A stretch of DNA of 64,000 nucleotides from Nostocales cyanobacterium HT-58-2. Lineage in GTDB: Bacteria > Cyanobacteriota > Cyanobacteriia > Cyanobacteriales > Nostocaceae. Both the position numbers and the translations under genes were made by a program. The stretch lies in the NCBI GenBank assembly GCA_002163975.1, contig CP019636.1, positions 7,691,501 through 7,755,500 of the forward strand, in the 5' to 3' direction. Shown in pieces: positions 1 through 7,641 of this stretch (positions within the stretch are counted from its first letter, which is position 1; each line of letters begins with the position of its first letter). The notes beneath the pieces were generated by a model. It saw only the letters and a program-made list of their open reading frames with translations. It had not been told where the DNA came from and did no database searches.

Positions 1-669
1 AGAATTACTGCCTCCCAAATGTTGGAGCGTTTTCTGTTTCCTGGTAATCAACAGTATGCCCCAATTCACAAACTGTCTGGTGGTGAAAAACGGCGTTTGT
101 TTCTGTTGCGTGTTCTTATGAGCGCACCGAATGTCTTGATATTAGATGAACCAACCAATGATTTGGACGTGCAAACATTGGCGGTGCTAGAGGAATATTT
201 AGAGGAATTTTCAGGCTGTGTCATTGTCGTTTCTCACGATCGCTACTTTTTAGACCGCACTGTAGATACCATTTTTTCTTTTGAAGAGGACGGAAATATT
301 CGACAATATCCAGGCAATTATTCAGTATATCTGGATTACAAGCAAGCAGAAGAAGTACAACAGCAACAGACGACTAATATAAAAGACAAGTCGAAAAATG
401 TAGAGACACTACAGACAAAATCTCCTAAAGAAACCGAAACAAAAAAGCGGCGTGGGTTATCTAATTGGCAAAAACGAGAATTTGAGCAGTTGGAAGGTAA
501 GATTGCCCAAATGGAAGCCGAAAAAGCAGAAGCCGAGAAAGCAATGGCGAATGTTCCTCCTGGTAACTATACTCAAGTGCAAAAACTTTACGAACAGGTA
601 GAAACTCTTAAACAAGCAATTGATAAAGCGACTGAGCGTTGGTTAGAATTAGCTGAGATTGAGTCCTAA
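1..669 (+). CDS. ABC-F family ATPase, C-terminal part (Uup-like)
   Basis: The reading frame is open from base 1, so the gene starts before the window; about 222 C-terminal residues are seen. They contain the ABC signature LSGGE, a Walker B stretch VLILDEPTNDLD and the H-loop segment SHDRYFLD, followed by a charged tail (KKRRGLSNWQKREF and heptad-like EKAEAEKAM) that looks like the C-terminal coiled coil of Uup-type ABC-F proteins. Family members have two ATPase domains and no membrane segments; they act on ribosomes or nucleic acid rather than in transport. The exact subfamily cannot be fixed without the N-terminal half. The gene ends before a nested inverted repeat. Confidence 0.9.
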   Translation, partial: RITASQMLERFLFPGNQQYAPIHKLSGGEKRRLFLLRVLMSAPNVLILDEPTNDLDVQTLAVLEEYLEEFSGCVIVVSHDRYFLDRTVDTIFSFEEDGNIRQYPGNYSVYLDYKQAEEVQQQQTTNIKDKSKNVETLQTKSPKETETKKRRGLSNWQKREFEQLEGKIAQMEAEKAEAEKAMANVPPGNYTQVQKLYEQVETLKQAIDKATERWLELAEIES

Positions 670-780
670 ATTCATCTTGACTAGTTTCAGTGATATTGAC
701 CTTTTTTGAATTCCCCGTAGGGGTCACTGATTGTCTTAATTTTGAATTGATAATTTTGAATTTTGAATTAGGAGCGAAGC

Positions 781-832
781 GACGTTTGACCCCTCTTCGT
801 AAGCGAAGAAGGGTAAGAAGTACGGTAACGTC
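781..832. terminator. Nested inverted repeat between convergent genes
   Basis: An outer GACGTT (781-786) pairs with AACGTC (827-832). An inner stem CTTCG/CGAAG (795-799 and 804-808) has a TAAG loop and GC-rich flanks. It lies between the plus-strand ABC-F gene and the minus-strand aldolase gene, as a bidirectional terminator would. There is no long T-tract, so it could instead be a dispersed palindromic repeat. Confidence 0.4.
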
Positions 833-835
833 CCA

Positions 836-1597
836 CTACTCCAGCAAATCGGGTTCTTCTCGTACAATTCTGTCGTACAGTGGCTGGAAGCTAAACCATC
901 CACTTGAATGAGTTCCTACTTGGCTTTGTGCAAAACGAGCGGTTTCGGGATCAATGGGAATTGGTTTGCCTGCGGCTTCTGCTAGTAATTGAGATTGAGC
1001 TGAGCGCTCAAAGGTGATATACCACCATGCTGCTTCATCAACAGTGTGACCTACTGTCAGATGACCATGATTACGCAAGATAACAGCTTTTTTATTGCCT
1101 AAAGCTTCAGCAATTTTTTTACCTTCTTCAGTATCTAATACAACACCATTGTAGTCATCAAACAGTGCCTGGTCTTCGTAAAAGGCGCAAGCATCTTGAG
1201 TGAGGGGGTCAAGCAGACGACGAAAACTTGACCAGGTTTTGCCGTAAAGTGAATGAGCATGTGCCGCAGCTACAATGTCGGGTCGAGCCTCATGCACCTG
1301 AGAATGGATGGCGAAGGCAGCTCGATTGACTGGGGCATTGCCCTTAACAACTTCACCTTCTCTATCAACCAAAATCAGGTCTGAAACACGAATGTGACCG
1401 AAATAAAGCCCAAATGGATTGACCCAAAAATGGTCTGTAAATTCAGGATCACGGGCTGTGATGTGACCTGCTGTGCCTTCGCTAAAGCCGAAACGAGCAA
1501 ATATGCGAAAAGCCGCTGCTAGACGTTGCTTACGGTAGAGACGTTCATCTTCAACTCGCTCAAACACAGGGGGTTGAGGTCTTTCAAAGTTAGGCAT
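836..1597 (-). CDS. Class II aldolase/adducin family protein
   Basis: 253 residues, the usual length for a one-domain class II aldolase/adducin protein. The family motifs are present: a phosphate-loop-like GTAGHITARDP near residue 42, the metal-binding HAHS segment and a second metal-site RNHGHLTVG. Family members are Zn-dependent aldolases or epimerases (fuculose- or ribulose-phosphate type); the substrate here is unknown. The start is well supported by an AGGAGGAGG ribosome binding site just upstream. A copy of the TACGG-N16 palindrome shared with the organosulfur genes lies about 200 bp upstream (1799-1824). The gene may therefore belong to that regulon, for instance processing a carbon product of desulfonation (inference). 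Confidence 0.88.
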   Translation of the reverse strand: MPNFERPQPPVFERVEDERLYRKQRLAAAFRIFARFGFSEGTAGHITARDPEFTDHFWVNPFGLYFGHIRVSDLILVDREGEVVKGNAPVNRAAFAIHSQVHEARPDIVAAAHAHSLYGKTWSSFRRLLDPLTQDACAFYEDQALFDDYNGVVLDTEEGKKIAEALGNKKAVILRNHGHLTVGHTVDEAAWWYITFERSAQSQLLAEAAGKPIPIDPETARFAQSQVGTHSSGWFSFQPLYDRIVREEPDLLE

Positions 1598-1646
1598 GAT
1601 TTTTTCCTCCTCCTTTTACAGTCATTACCTAATTATTTCTCTCCCC

Positions 1647-1688
1647 TCACTTTCCCTACTACTCTAATCACTTTCCCTACTACTCTAA
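1647..1688. repeat. Perfect 21-bp tandem duplication
   Basis: Two identical 21-bp copies (1647-1667 and 1668-1688), each reading TCACTTTCC then CTACTACTCTAA, lie 50-90 bp upstream of the aldolase start. They probably lie in or beside its 5' untranslated region. No role can be assigned; slippage duplication is the simplest origin. Confidence 0.8.
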
Positions 1689-1798
1689 TAGATCACCACC
1701 AATGTATTGAAGGGCAACTTTGGTAATTGTGATCCCCTGTTCAACTCTACAGTTGTTTTCAGCACTCGTCCCAGTGCAATTCGAGTTTATAGCTTAAG

Positions 1799-1824
1799 TC
1801 TAGTAAATTGATAAAAAAACCGTA
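1799..1824 (-). promoter_or_regulatory. Candidate operator, TACGG-N16 family (site A)
   Basis: Read on the minus strand (the sense of the aldolase gene), the site has left arm TACGGT, central TTATCAATTT and right arm CTAGA at the family spacing of 16 bases between arms. The right arm is degenerate. It agrees with the site at 18421-18446 at about 18 of 26 positions, including the whole TATCAATTT core. It lies about 200 bp upstream of the start at 1597. Confidence 0.5.
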
Positions 1825-1926
1825 TTTTATTGACTAGCAGAATAATGTCACAGACAACTAGAAAAATCAAGTTAATTTTTGTGCAACGACAGTGACTGTC
1901 CTTTTCTTTTAAGAGCTATCTGGAAC

Positions 1927-2142
1927 TCAATCCCCCTTAATCAACTGGTTTAGAGTTTGAGGTAGGTGACTAATTTCTTGTATGAGGTCTTGGGGACTAA
2001 AACCAAAAGCCATTAAGATAACAACAATGATCAGAATAGCGATCGCTGTACTGATAACATTTTTTAAAAGACTGAGCAAAGCTCTAAAGACCAACCAAGC
2101 GACAATGACAGCAGCAATTAGGATGATTAAATTAGTTGGCAT
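1927..2142 (-). CDS. Small two-helix membrane protein, unknown function
   Basis: 71 residues: a hydrophobic segment at about 5-27, a second at about 31-50, then a short polar tail rich in Q, L and I. The layout suggests a helical hairpin in the membrane with a cytoplasmic or lumenal tail. The first ATG (MPTNLIILIAAV) is used. I do not recognise a named family. It is a lone minus-strand gene between the aldolase promoter region and the leader-peptide gene. The opposite-strand reading in the same place has no features of a protein and is taken as a shadow. Confidence 0.65.
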   Translation of the reverse strand: MPTNLIILIAAVIVAWLVFRALLSLLKNVISTAIAILIIVVILMAFGFSPQDLIQEISHLPQTLNQLIKGD

Positions 2143-2587
2143 GGTTTTGCTTGAGTCATCTCAAGTTTGCAGAACAAGTGTGCAATATTTCGCATATTGT
2201 ATTGGACAGTGCTCACCCTACCCTGTTTTTAATAGAGGTAGAACTTGCATAGTATAATTTTTCGTCAAATAACTCAATTACAGTACAAATTATAGTACAA
2301 ATGCACTTTCATATTCATCAGAGTGCTTTTCTAGGGATTTATGAATTTTTAAAGTCAAAAAAATTTATAAGGATAGATCAGGCTGTCTTGTTTTTTATTC
2401 TTCACCGAACCCTCTCAAAACCGTAGGGGAGGTGTGTCTTATTTTTTTGTATATATAAACACCTTTTTTTTTCTATCTGTAGAGCTGTTTTAGATTTGAT
2501 AAATACTTGATTAATATCAACATATATTTTATGAACCTGTGAAGCGAGAGCGAGTGAGGCAAACAGTTTGTTAAGTGAGGTAGAAAA
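2143..2587. other. AT-rich intergenic region upstream of leader-peptide gene
   Basis: No gene is supported in these 445 bases. The stretch is AT-rich, with tracts such as TATATATAAAC near 2450, and ends with the ribosome binding site of the next gene (GTGAGG, seven bases before its ATG). It should hold the promoters of the two divergent small genes. I see no TACGG-N16 site and no clear repeat. Confidence 0.5.
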
Positions 2588-2830
2588 ATGTCAGAGAAAA
2601 TCAACAATTCTGGGTTCATTGAAGAGTTAACGACTGACGAACAGAAGCTTATAATTGGTGGTCAAGCTACTGTTGAAGGCGTTGCTCCTGGTGTCGGTTT
2701 CATGTCCCCTTTCGAGGACGGCATCACTGACAGCGGGGCTGTATACGGTACTTTCGGGCAGGACTTTGCTAACCTCGGCTTTACTCCCAACGGCTTAGAT
2801 CTAGGCGTAACACCTGCTGAGTTCATGTAG
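2588..2830 (+). CDS. Double-glycine-leader peptide (RiPP or bacteriocin-like precursor)
   Basis: 80 residues. The first 25 look like a peptidase-transporter leader: an acidic, amphipathic EELTTDEQKLII run ending in Gly24-Gly25. The remaining 55 residues are rich in Gly, Phe, Asp, Pro and Thr, with no Cys or Lys, so a lanthipeptide or thioether core is unlikely. The ribosome binding site GTGAGG is well placed, and a strong hairpin follows the stop. No modification enzyme, C39 protease/ABC exporter or immunity gene is in the window, so the peptide would rely on machinery elsewhere. The precursor role is inferred from the leader shape alone; it could also be a small exported protein using a GG-type signal. 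Confidence 0.6.
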   Translation: MSEKINNSGFIEELTTDEQKLIIGGQATVEGVAPGVGFMSPFEDGITDSGAVYGTFGQDFANLGFTPNGLDLGVTPAEFM

Positions 2831-2902
2831 CTTGACCTTAGCTAAAAGAAGGCGAAGAAAGAACGGAGTAGTTGAAAAGGCATTAGTAACTCTTCCCAAC
2901 TA

Positions 2903-2933
2903 AAGACCATCAAATCAAAAGTTTGGTGGTCTT
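2903..2933 (+). terminator. 12-bp stem hairpin after leader-peptide gene
   Basis: AAGACCATCAAA (2903-2914) pairs with TTTGGTGGTCTT (2922-2933) around a 7-base loop, with one G-T pair. It sits 72 bases past the stop of the leader-peptide gene and upstream of a convergent gene. No T-tract follows, so termination is likely but not certain. Confidence 0.6.
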
Positions 2934-3024
2934 CCCAGTTTGGGCAAGGCACAAAGGTAAGACTTAATGAAGTTTCTGGCGGGCAACAAGTATTTCTGAG
3001 CACTTGCTTGTGGCAGGGTTCCCT

Positions 3025-4074
3025 CTACGCCACGAGTTGTAAAAAACGAACTCGCGGCATGACTTCCTCGGAAAAACGTTTCATTTCTGGGGCAAAAGGT
3101 TGAAATTGCAGCATAAAGGTGTCAATCCCCACGCTGACAAAGTCTGCAATTCGAGCAGCTACTGTATCATAACTACCAACCAAACCTGCTGCTGTACCGC
3201 CGTTGCTTCCTACACCCGGATACTTTGCCATGTTCTTAAACATGACAACATCAGGATCTATACTTTTTAAAAGGGCAGAGCGATCGTCTTGTTTTGTCAA
3301 GTCCAACAACCATTGATACTCTTGTTGTGCTTCAGCGTCTGTTGGTCGAGCAATGACAAAGGCTGACATGGCAAATTTTAGTGGTTTAGGCAGTTTTCGC
3401 TTCCGCTTTCTCACATCGGCAATTGTTTCTCGTATCACCTCAATAGGACGACCATTGAGGAAAAAGACATCCGCCTCTTTCATCGCCAAATTTCTAGCGG
3501 GTTCTGACTCACCTCCCAAATACACACGAGGATGAGGTTGTGCGACTGGACGGGGAAGCAAGCACAAGTCACTAATGTGAAAGTAGTCTCCAGAGAAGTT
3601 AACCTGTTCACCACGCCAGAGTGCCTTCACCACTGCAATCCACTCTTGAGAATAGCGATAGCGTTCATGGTGGGAGAGAAAGAAAATTCCGGACTTTTCC
3701 ATTTCCGGCTTGAACCAGGCACTCACCAAGTTAATTGCAAAACGTCCACTGCTAATAGCATCGATGCCCAGTGCCATTTTTGCCAAAACAGCTGGATGGA
3801 ATAGCAAAGGCTTAACAGCAGCAATAATTTCAATAGAGTTCGTGGCTTCGGCAAGTGCTGCTGCTGCTGTCCAAGTTTCTAACTGGTCTAATTCTTGATT
3901 TTTGGGATTGATGATGTGTTCGGCAATAAGAGTGGTTGTAAATCCACATTCCTCAGCTAACTGAATGAGTGCTTTAGCTCGCAAGTAGCTGGCGTCACGC
4001 GGTTCTTGTGGGTGGTTCATCGCACCGCAGTTGCCGTAAACAGGAATCCAAATGCCATAACGTGGTTCAGACAT
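3025..4074 (-). CDS. Flavin-dependent monooxygenase, SfnG/SsuD-like (luciferase-like family)
   Basis: 349 residues of the bacterial luciferase-like TIM-barrel fold. Family signatures include DAISSGRFAINLVSAW (central barrel), HHERYRYSQEWI and LLPRPVAQPHPRVYLGG. From memory the pattern is closest to dimethylsulfone monooxygenase (SfnG) and alkanesulfonate monooxygenase (SsuD). These use FMNH2 from a separate reductase and O2 to cleave C-S bonds and release sulfite or sulfinate. It is the distal gene of the minus-strand organosulfur arm. It also has its own upstream region with a TACGG-N16 site (4304-4329) and a 10-bp inverted repeat, so it is probably a separate transcript. The exact sulfone or sulfonate substrate is not visible. 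Confidence 0.82.
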   Translation of the reverse strand: MSEPRYGIWIPVYGNCGAMNHPQEPRDASYLRAKALIQLAEECGFTTTLIAEHIINPKNQELDQLETWTAAAALAEATNSIEIIAAVKPLLFHPAVLAKMALGIDAISSGRFAINLVSAWFKPEMEKSGIFFLSHHERYRYSQEWIAVVKALWRGEQVNFSGDYFHISDLCLLPRPVAQPHPRVYLGGESEPARNLAMKEADVFFLNGRPIEVIRETIADVRKRKRKLPKPLKFAMSAFVIARPTDAEAQQEYQWLLDLTKQDDRSALLKSIDPDVVMFKNMAKYPGVGSNGGTAAGLVGSYDTVAARIADFVSVGIDTFMLQFQPFAPEMKRFSEEVMPRVRFLQLVA

Positions 4075-4127
4075 AGCTTTCCTCGCTCTTTTACTAGAGG
4101 CTTAAAGCTTTGCGTTTCGTTACAGGT

Positions 4128-4171
4128 GTAAATCAATTCAAAATTGTTTTTTGAACGTTGGATTGATTTAC
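4128..4171 (-). promoter_or_regulatory. Perfect 10-bp inverted repeat upstream of SfnG-like gene
   Basis: GTAAATCAAT (4128-4137) and ATTGATTTAC (4162-4171) are exact reverse complements separated by 24 bases, about 55-100 bp upstream of the start at 4074. The spacing suits either a dimeric-regulator site pair or an RNA hairpin in the 5' leader. It is unrelated in sequence to the TACGG family. Confidence 0.45.
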
Positions 4172-4303
4172 GTTCTGCCCTGAAGAAGCTCTGCACTACT
4201 ATTGATTTAGTTGGAAAAAGGGGAAGGTGGGAAAGAGCAAATCATTTTACCCTTTCTCTTTTCCCCTAATTCGGAAGGTGTTCGCGCTCGCTTCAGCCTT
4301 AAA

Positions 4304-4329
4304 TACAATTTGTCGATAGAAATACCGTA
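4304..4329 (-). promoter_or_regulatory. Candidate operator, TACGG-N16 family (site B)
   Basis: On the minus strand: left arm TACGGTA, core CTATC, right arm TTGTA at the same 16-base spacing. About 17 of 26 positions agree with the site at 18421-18446. It lies about 230 bp upstream of the SfnG-like gene. The rest of the 4075-4478 gap holds no supported gene; a 71-codon frame on the plus strand there has no protein-like features. Confidence 0.45.
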
Positions 4330-4478
4330 TTTTTATGACAATGATTTCACAGATGGGTACAAAAAGCAACAGTACAATATTAAGAAATACTTCGACTGCT
4401 ACGAAAAAAGAATACCCAAACCTTAAGGTAGGTAGGGCGTAAAAAATTAAAGCGAAATTTTTGTAGCCGTAGGGAGTG

Positions 4479-5042
4479 TCAATCGAAGCTTAGACCTTCA
4501 CCCACAGGCAATATTGATTTAAGTACGGTTTCCTTCACCTGCGTTCCAAGTAATTTTTCAATCACCCATCCCACGAGATTTTGAGCAGCTAGGCAGCCTG
4601 CGGCTGTAGCAACATTACCCTCAACGACAAAGGGTTTCTCCACTACAGTGACTCCAAAGCCCTCAAGTAGTTTCTTCGCTGTTGGATAGGTAGTCGCCTG
4701 CTTCCCTTTAAGTAATCCTTGTGCTGCTAAAAGCAGTGCACCTGTGCACATGGAACCAATCATCTGTTTTTCTGGGTCTAATTGGAAATGGCTCAGATAC
4801 TGCGTGTCCTTCATCTTTTGCCGTGTTGCCGGTCCACTAGTAAACAAAACGACATCTGAAGAGTTAGCAAGCGTAATGTTCCCATGCATGGGAATAGTCA
4901 GTCCAGATTTAGACGTGTGATATGATTGCTCGCCGAGAATCTGGACGTTCCAGTTGGGAGCGTTAACTCTTTTGAGCAAGTCCCACGGGAGAAAGAGGTC
5001 AATGTCTGTAAATTCGTCAAAAGCAATAATAGATATGTTCAT
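4479..5042 (-). CDS. DJ-1/PfpI family protein, isonitrile-hydratase-like
   Basis: 187 residues, a single class I glutamine-amidotransferase-like domain. The nucleophile-elbow Cys99 sits in GSMCTGALLLAAQGLL, followed by KGKQATTYPTA and the acidic FDEFTDIDL segment near the N-terminus. This arrangement (CTG elbow, then gLL.gk.ATtyp) is typical of the InhA/AraC-amidotransferase branch of DJ-1/PfpI, which includes isonitrile hydratase. The actual reaction is unknown; glyoxalase, hydratase or stress roles are possible. It is co-directional with the monooxygenase arm and 109 bp downstream of the VOC gene, so it may be part of the same operon. Confidence 0.78.
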   Translation of the reverse strand: MNISIIAFDEFTDIDLFLPWDLLKRVNAPNWNVQILGEQSYHTSKSGLTIPMHGNITLANSSDVVLFTSGPATRQKMKDTQYLSHFQLDPEKQMIGSMCTGALLLAAQGLLKGKQATTYPTAKKLLEGFGVTVVEKPFVVEGNVATAAGCLAAQNLVGWVIEKLLGTQVKETVLKSILPVGEGLSFD

Positions 5043-5151
5043 GAAGTCCAGTGAGTGCGTCTTGAGTAGACGTTGTACAACTACAGGATAGTTTGGAAAC
5101 TTTTCGTAAGATGCTAAAGTCGGGGTTAGAATCGCAACAGCACAAGGTCAT

Positions 5152-6123
5152 TCACTGACCAACGATAACCCAGTGTATGCCATCCGGCGCTACTAGACTG
5201 AAAGAAAGTTCACCAAATTCGTTAGGTACTATCGGCGTCACACGAGTCGCACGGCTATTAGTCACTCGTTGATGAAAAGTGGTGATATCCTCTACTTGAT
5301 AAGTAAACAAAGAGACACCTAAAGAACCTGGCTGAGAGTATTCGCGTTTATCAGGAGTAGAATAAAGTGGGGTGTAAATTTGTAAAACACCTACATGAGT
5401 TTTGGGTGAAGAGAAAACCGAAAGATAAAATTCTTGCCCTTCTTTAAGCATCAAAGTTTGGCGGGTGGAAGGTTTGGAAGCACCAGAAATTTTGCCGTTC
5501 CACTCCTGAGGGACGAGTCCGAAAACATCTGTGTAGAAAGAACTTAACGAGTGGTCAGAGGTGACAACACTAGAGTGAGTTCCCTCACTCACACCCAGTG
5601 GAGAACTTGGTTCAATCGTGCCATAACCAACACGAGTATAGTTGTAGCGTTGAAAAAAAGCTTGCCGGGTTTCGGAACCAATTACAAACATTTCCCGTAC
5701 CCCGACAAAGCGGTTGTACAATCCTGTCCCTTCATGACCTGTTCCTTCAATAGCGCGGACTGGTTCGGTATAAAGCCAGTTTCCCCCGTTTGCTTTGTCA
5801 TCGTCGAAAGCATCTGCAATTGTGTAAATGTCTTTCACCAGGGAAGCAAACCAACGACTACCTTCAACAATCGGCAAAGCATGACCCAGACCCTCGTTGC
5901 GAGGCTCTGACCAATACATGATACGCACTAACCCATGATCAGAGGAGTTTCCATTTTGCAGTCGCAGTGAAGTCAAAGCTGATGTATGACCATAGAGTTT
6001 CTCTGCTTCTTCTCCAGAGAGTTGTCCCCTCTTAAGTTCGCGATAGCCCAACTCGGTCCAATATTTCAGACTAGCCTCGAGATGGTTTGACCCTATGCAA
6101 TTCTCAAAAATCCCACTAATCAT
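5152..6123 (-). CDS. Two-domain VOC (glyoxalase/dioxygenase fold) protein
   Basis: 323 residues with two VOC-like halves: residues about 3-150 (GIFENCIGSNHLEASLKYWTEL start) and about 165-320 (SSVVTSDHSLSSFYTDVFGL start, ending GIHWVIVGQ). Each has the usual pattern of a substrate-facing start, a YW or F helix and a late beta strand. Two-domain VOC proteins include extradiol dioxygenases, glyoxalases and binding proteins. The metal-ligand set (His, then Glu) cannot be assigned firmly here. It lies 116 bp after the NtaA-like monooxygenase gene and may handle a product of that enzyme (inference). Confidence 0.72.
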   Translation of the reverse strand: MISGIFENCIGSNHLEASLKYWTELGYRELKRGQLSGEEAEKLYGHTSALTSLRLQNGNSSDHGLVRIMYWSEPRNEGLGHALPIVEGSRWFASLVKDIYTIADAFDDDKANGGNWLYTEPVRAIEGTGHEGTGLYNRFVGVREMFVIGSETRQAFFQRYNYTRVGYGTIEPSSPLGVSEGTHSSVVTSDHSLSSFYTDVFGLVPQEWNGKISGASKPSTRQTLMLKEGQEFYLSVFSSPKTHVGVLQIYTPLYSTPDKREYSQPGSLGVSLFTYQVEDITTFHQRVTNSRATRVTPIVPNEFGELSFSLVAPDGIHWVIVGQ

Positions 6124-6239
6124 GGCGGGTATGACCTCTTAACCCTAGAGCAAATGATACTAAATTTGAGCGGAGTGTTTCCTACTCCGCCCCTAGACTG
6201 ATTCCCTCAAAGGAATGACTATGACACTATTTGATGAAA

Positions 6240-7619
6240 TTATGTGGGAGAACCAACGGTGGCTGGCTCTAGTGAAGCTGCAATTTTGCTAAACTTGTTT
6301 GCTGGACGGGGAAGACCAAGATTCTCTCGCAGCGTTTGTCCTTCGTACTCTGTCCGGAACAAGTCTCTGCGTTGCAACTCGGGGATGACCAAATCCACAA
6401 AATCATCCAAACCACCAGGCAAATAAGGCGGCATAATATTAAACCCATCAGCCCCACCATTGACAAACCACTCTTCAAGTTGATCGGCAATTTGTTGAGG
6501 TGTTCCCCAGATCGTACGATGTCCGCGTGCACCAGCGATCGCCAAATACAGTTGTCGAATTGTCAAATTTTCTCTGTGAGCCAACTCGGTCAGAAGCTTC
6601 TGACGGCTTTTGCCGCCATTGGTCTCAGGTAAATCCGGCAGGGGACCGTCTAGAGGATAGCCAGATAGGTCGAATCCGCCTATCATTCCTGCAAGCAGAC
6701 CTAATCCGACTTGGGGATCAATCAACTCCTGAAGCTGGTCGTATTTGTCCTTGGCTTCTTGCTCAGTCTTGCCAATCACCGGGAAAATACCCGGCATAAT
6801 CTTAAGATGTTCGGAAGAACGTCCGTATTGTGCGAGTCTCCCCTTGACATCTGCATAGAATGCCTGGGCTTCTTCCAGTGTCTGCTGAGCAGTGAAAATC
6901 ACCTCAGCTGTTTGTGCCGCAAGATTCTTACCATCTTCGGATGAGCCAGCTTGAATAATGACTGGATACCCTTGTGGGGGACGAGCGACATTGAGTGGTC
7001 CACGTACCGAGAAATGCGTGCCCTTATGGTTGGGAATATGCAGCTTGTCAGGGTCAAAGTAAATGCCTAACTCCTTATCGCGTAAGAAGGCATCGTCTTC
7101 CCAACTATCCCAAAGGGCTGTTACAACATCCACAAACTCCTTAGCACGCTCATAGCGCAGCGTATGCTCCATGTGCTTTTCACGGTTGAAGTTCTTTGCT
7201 TCGGCTTCAGTTGCAGAAGTCACAAGATTCCATCCGGCGCGACCACCGCTGAGATGGTCCAGAGATGCAAACTTGCGTGCGAGGTGATAAGGCTCGTTAT
7301 ACGTGGTTGATACCGTCGCCGTTAACCCAATCCGCTCTGTTACCACCGATAAAGCTGATAACAGTGTAAAAGGTTCAAAGTGAACGACATGACCCGAACG
7401 GCTTAAAGTTTCAGTTCCTTGACCTCGCTCCCGGACTGCTACACCGTCAGCCAGAAAAATCATGTCAAATTTGCCACGTTCAGCCGTCTGTGCAATCCGT
7501 CGGTAATGCTGGAAGTTCAAACCTCCATCAGCCTGTGCATTGGGATGTCGCCATGCTGCCACATGATGACCTGTACCTGGTAAAAAAGCTCCCAGTCTAA
7601 GTTTTTTTTTCGTACTCAT
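6240..7619 (-). CDS. NtaA/SnaA/DszA-type FMN-dependent monooxygenase
   Basis: 459 residues, the normal length for this subgroup of luciferase-like flavin monooxygenases. Features: the LGAFLPGTGHHVAAWR start, SLDHLSGGRAGWNLVTS in the barrel, HTLRYERAKEFVDVV, the FSVRGPLNVARPPQGYPV segment and the late GADGFNIMPPYLPGGLDDFV. Characterised relatives oxidise nitrilotriacetate (NtaA), dibenzothiophene sulfone (DszA) or dimethyl sulfide (DmoA), using FMNH2 from a partner reductase. The neighbouring sulfonate-type binding proteins and SsuD favour an organosulfur substrate. The start is the ATG reading MSTKKKLRLG. The upstream MFS gene ends 22 bp before it. Confidence 0.85.
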   Translation of the reverse strand: MSTKKKLRLGAFLPGTGHHVAAWRHPNAQADGGLNFQHYRRIAQTAERGKFDMIFLADGVAVRERGQGTETLSRSGHVVHFEPFTLLSALSVVTERIGLTATVSTTYNEPYHLARKFASLDHLSGGRAGWNLVTSATEAEAKNFNREKHMEHTLRYERAKEFVDVVTALWDSWEDDAFLRDKELGIYFDPDKLHIPNHKGTHFSVRGPLNVARPPQGYPVIIQAGSSEDGKNLAAQTAEVIFTAQQTLEEAQAFYADVKGRLAQYGRSSEHLKIMPGIFPVIGKTEQEAKDKYDQLQELIDPQVGLGLLAGMIGGFDLSGYPLDGPLPDLPETNGGKSRQKLLTELAHRENLTIRQLYLAIAGARGHRTIWGTPQQIADQLEEWFVNGGADGFNIMPPYLPGGLDDFVDLVIPELQRRDLFRTEYEGQTLRENLGLPRPANKFSKIAASLEPATVGSPT

Positions 7620-7641
7620 TGTCTTTCCTCAACTTGTTTTT

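Noticed and set aside
822..826. TACGGTAACG at the 3' end of the aldolase gene
   Set aside because: It lacks the central and right-arm bases and lies downstream of the gene, so it is taken as chance.
690..911. 73-codon plus-strand frame after the ABC-F gene
   Set aside because: It spans the inverted repeat and the end of the aldolase gene; composition is not protein-like.
4211..4426. 71-codon plus-strand frame between the SfnG-like and DJ-1-like genes
   Set aside because: No ribosome binding site, odd composition, and it overlaps the putative operator at 4304-4329.
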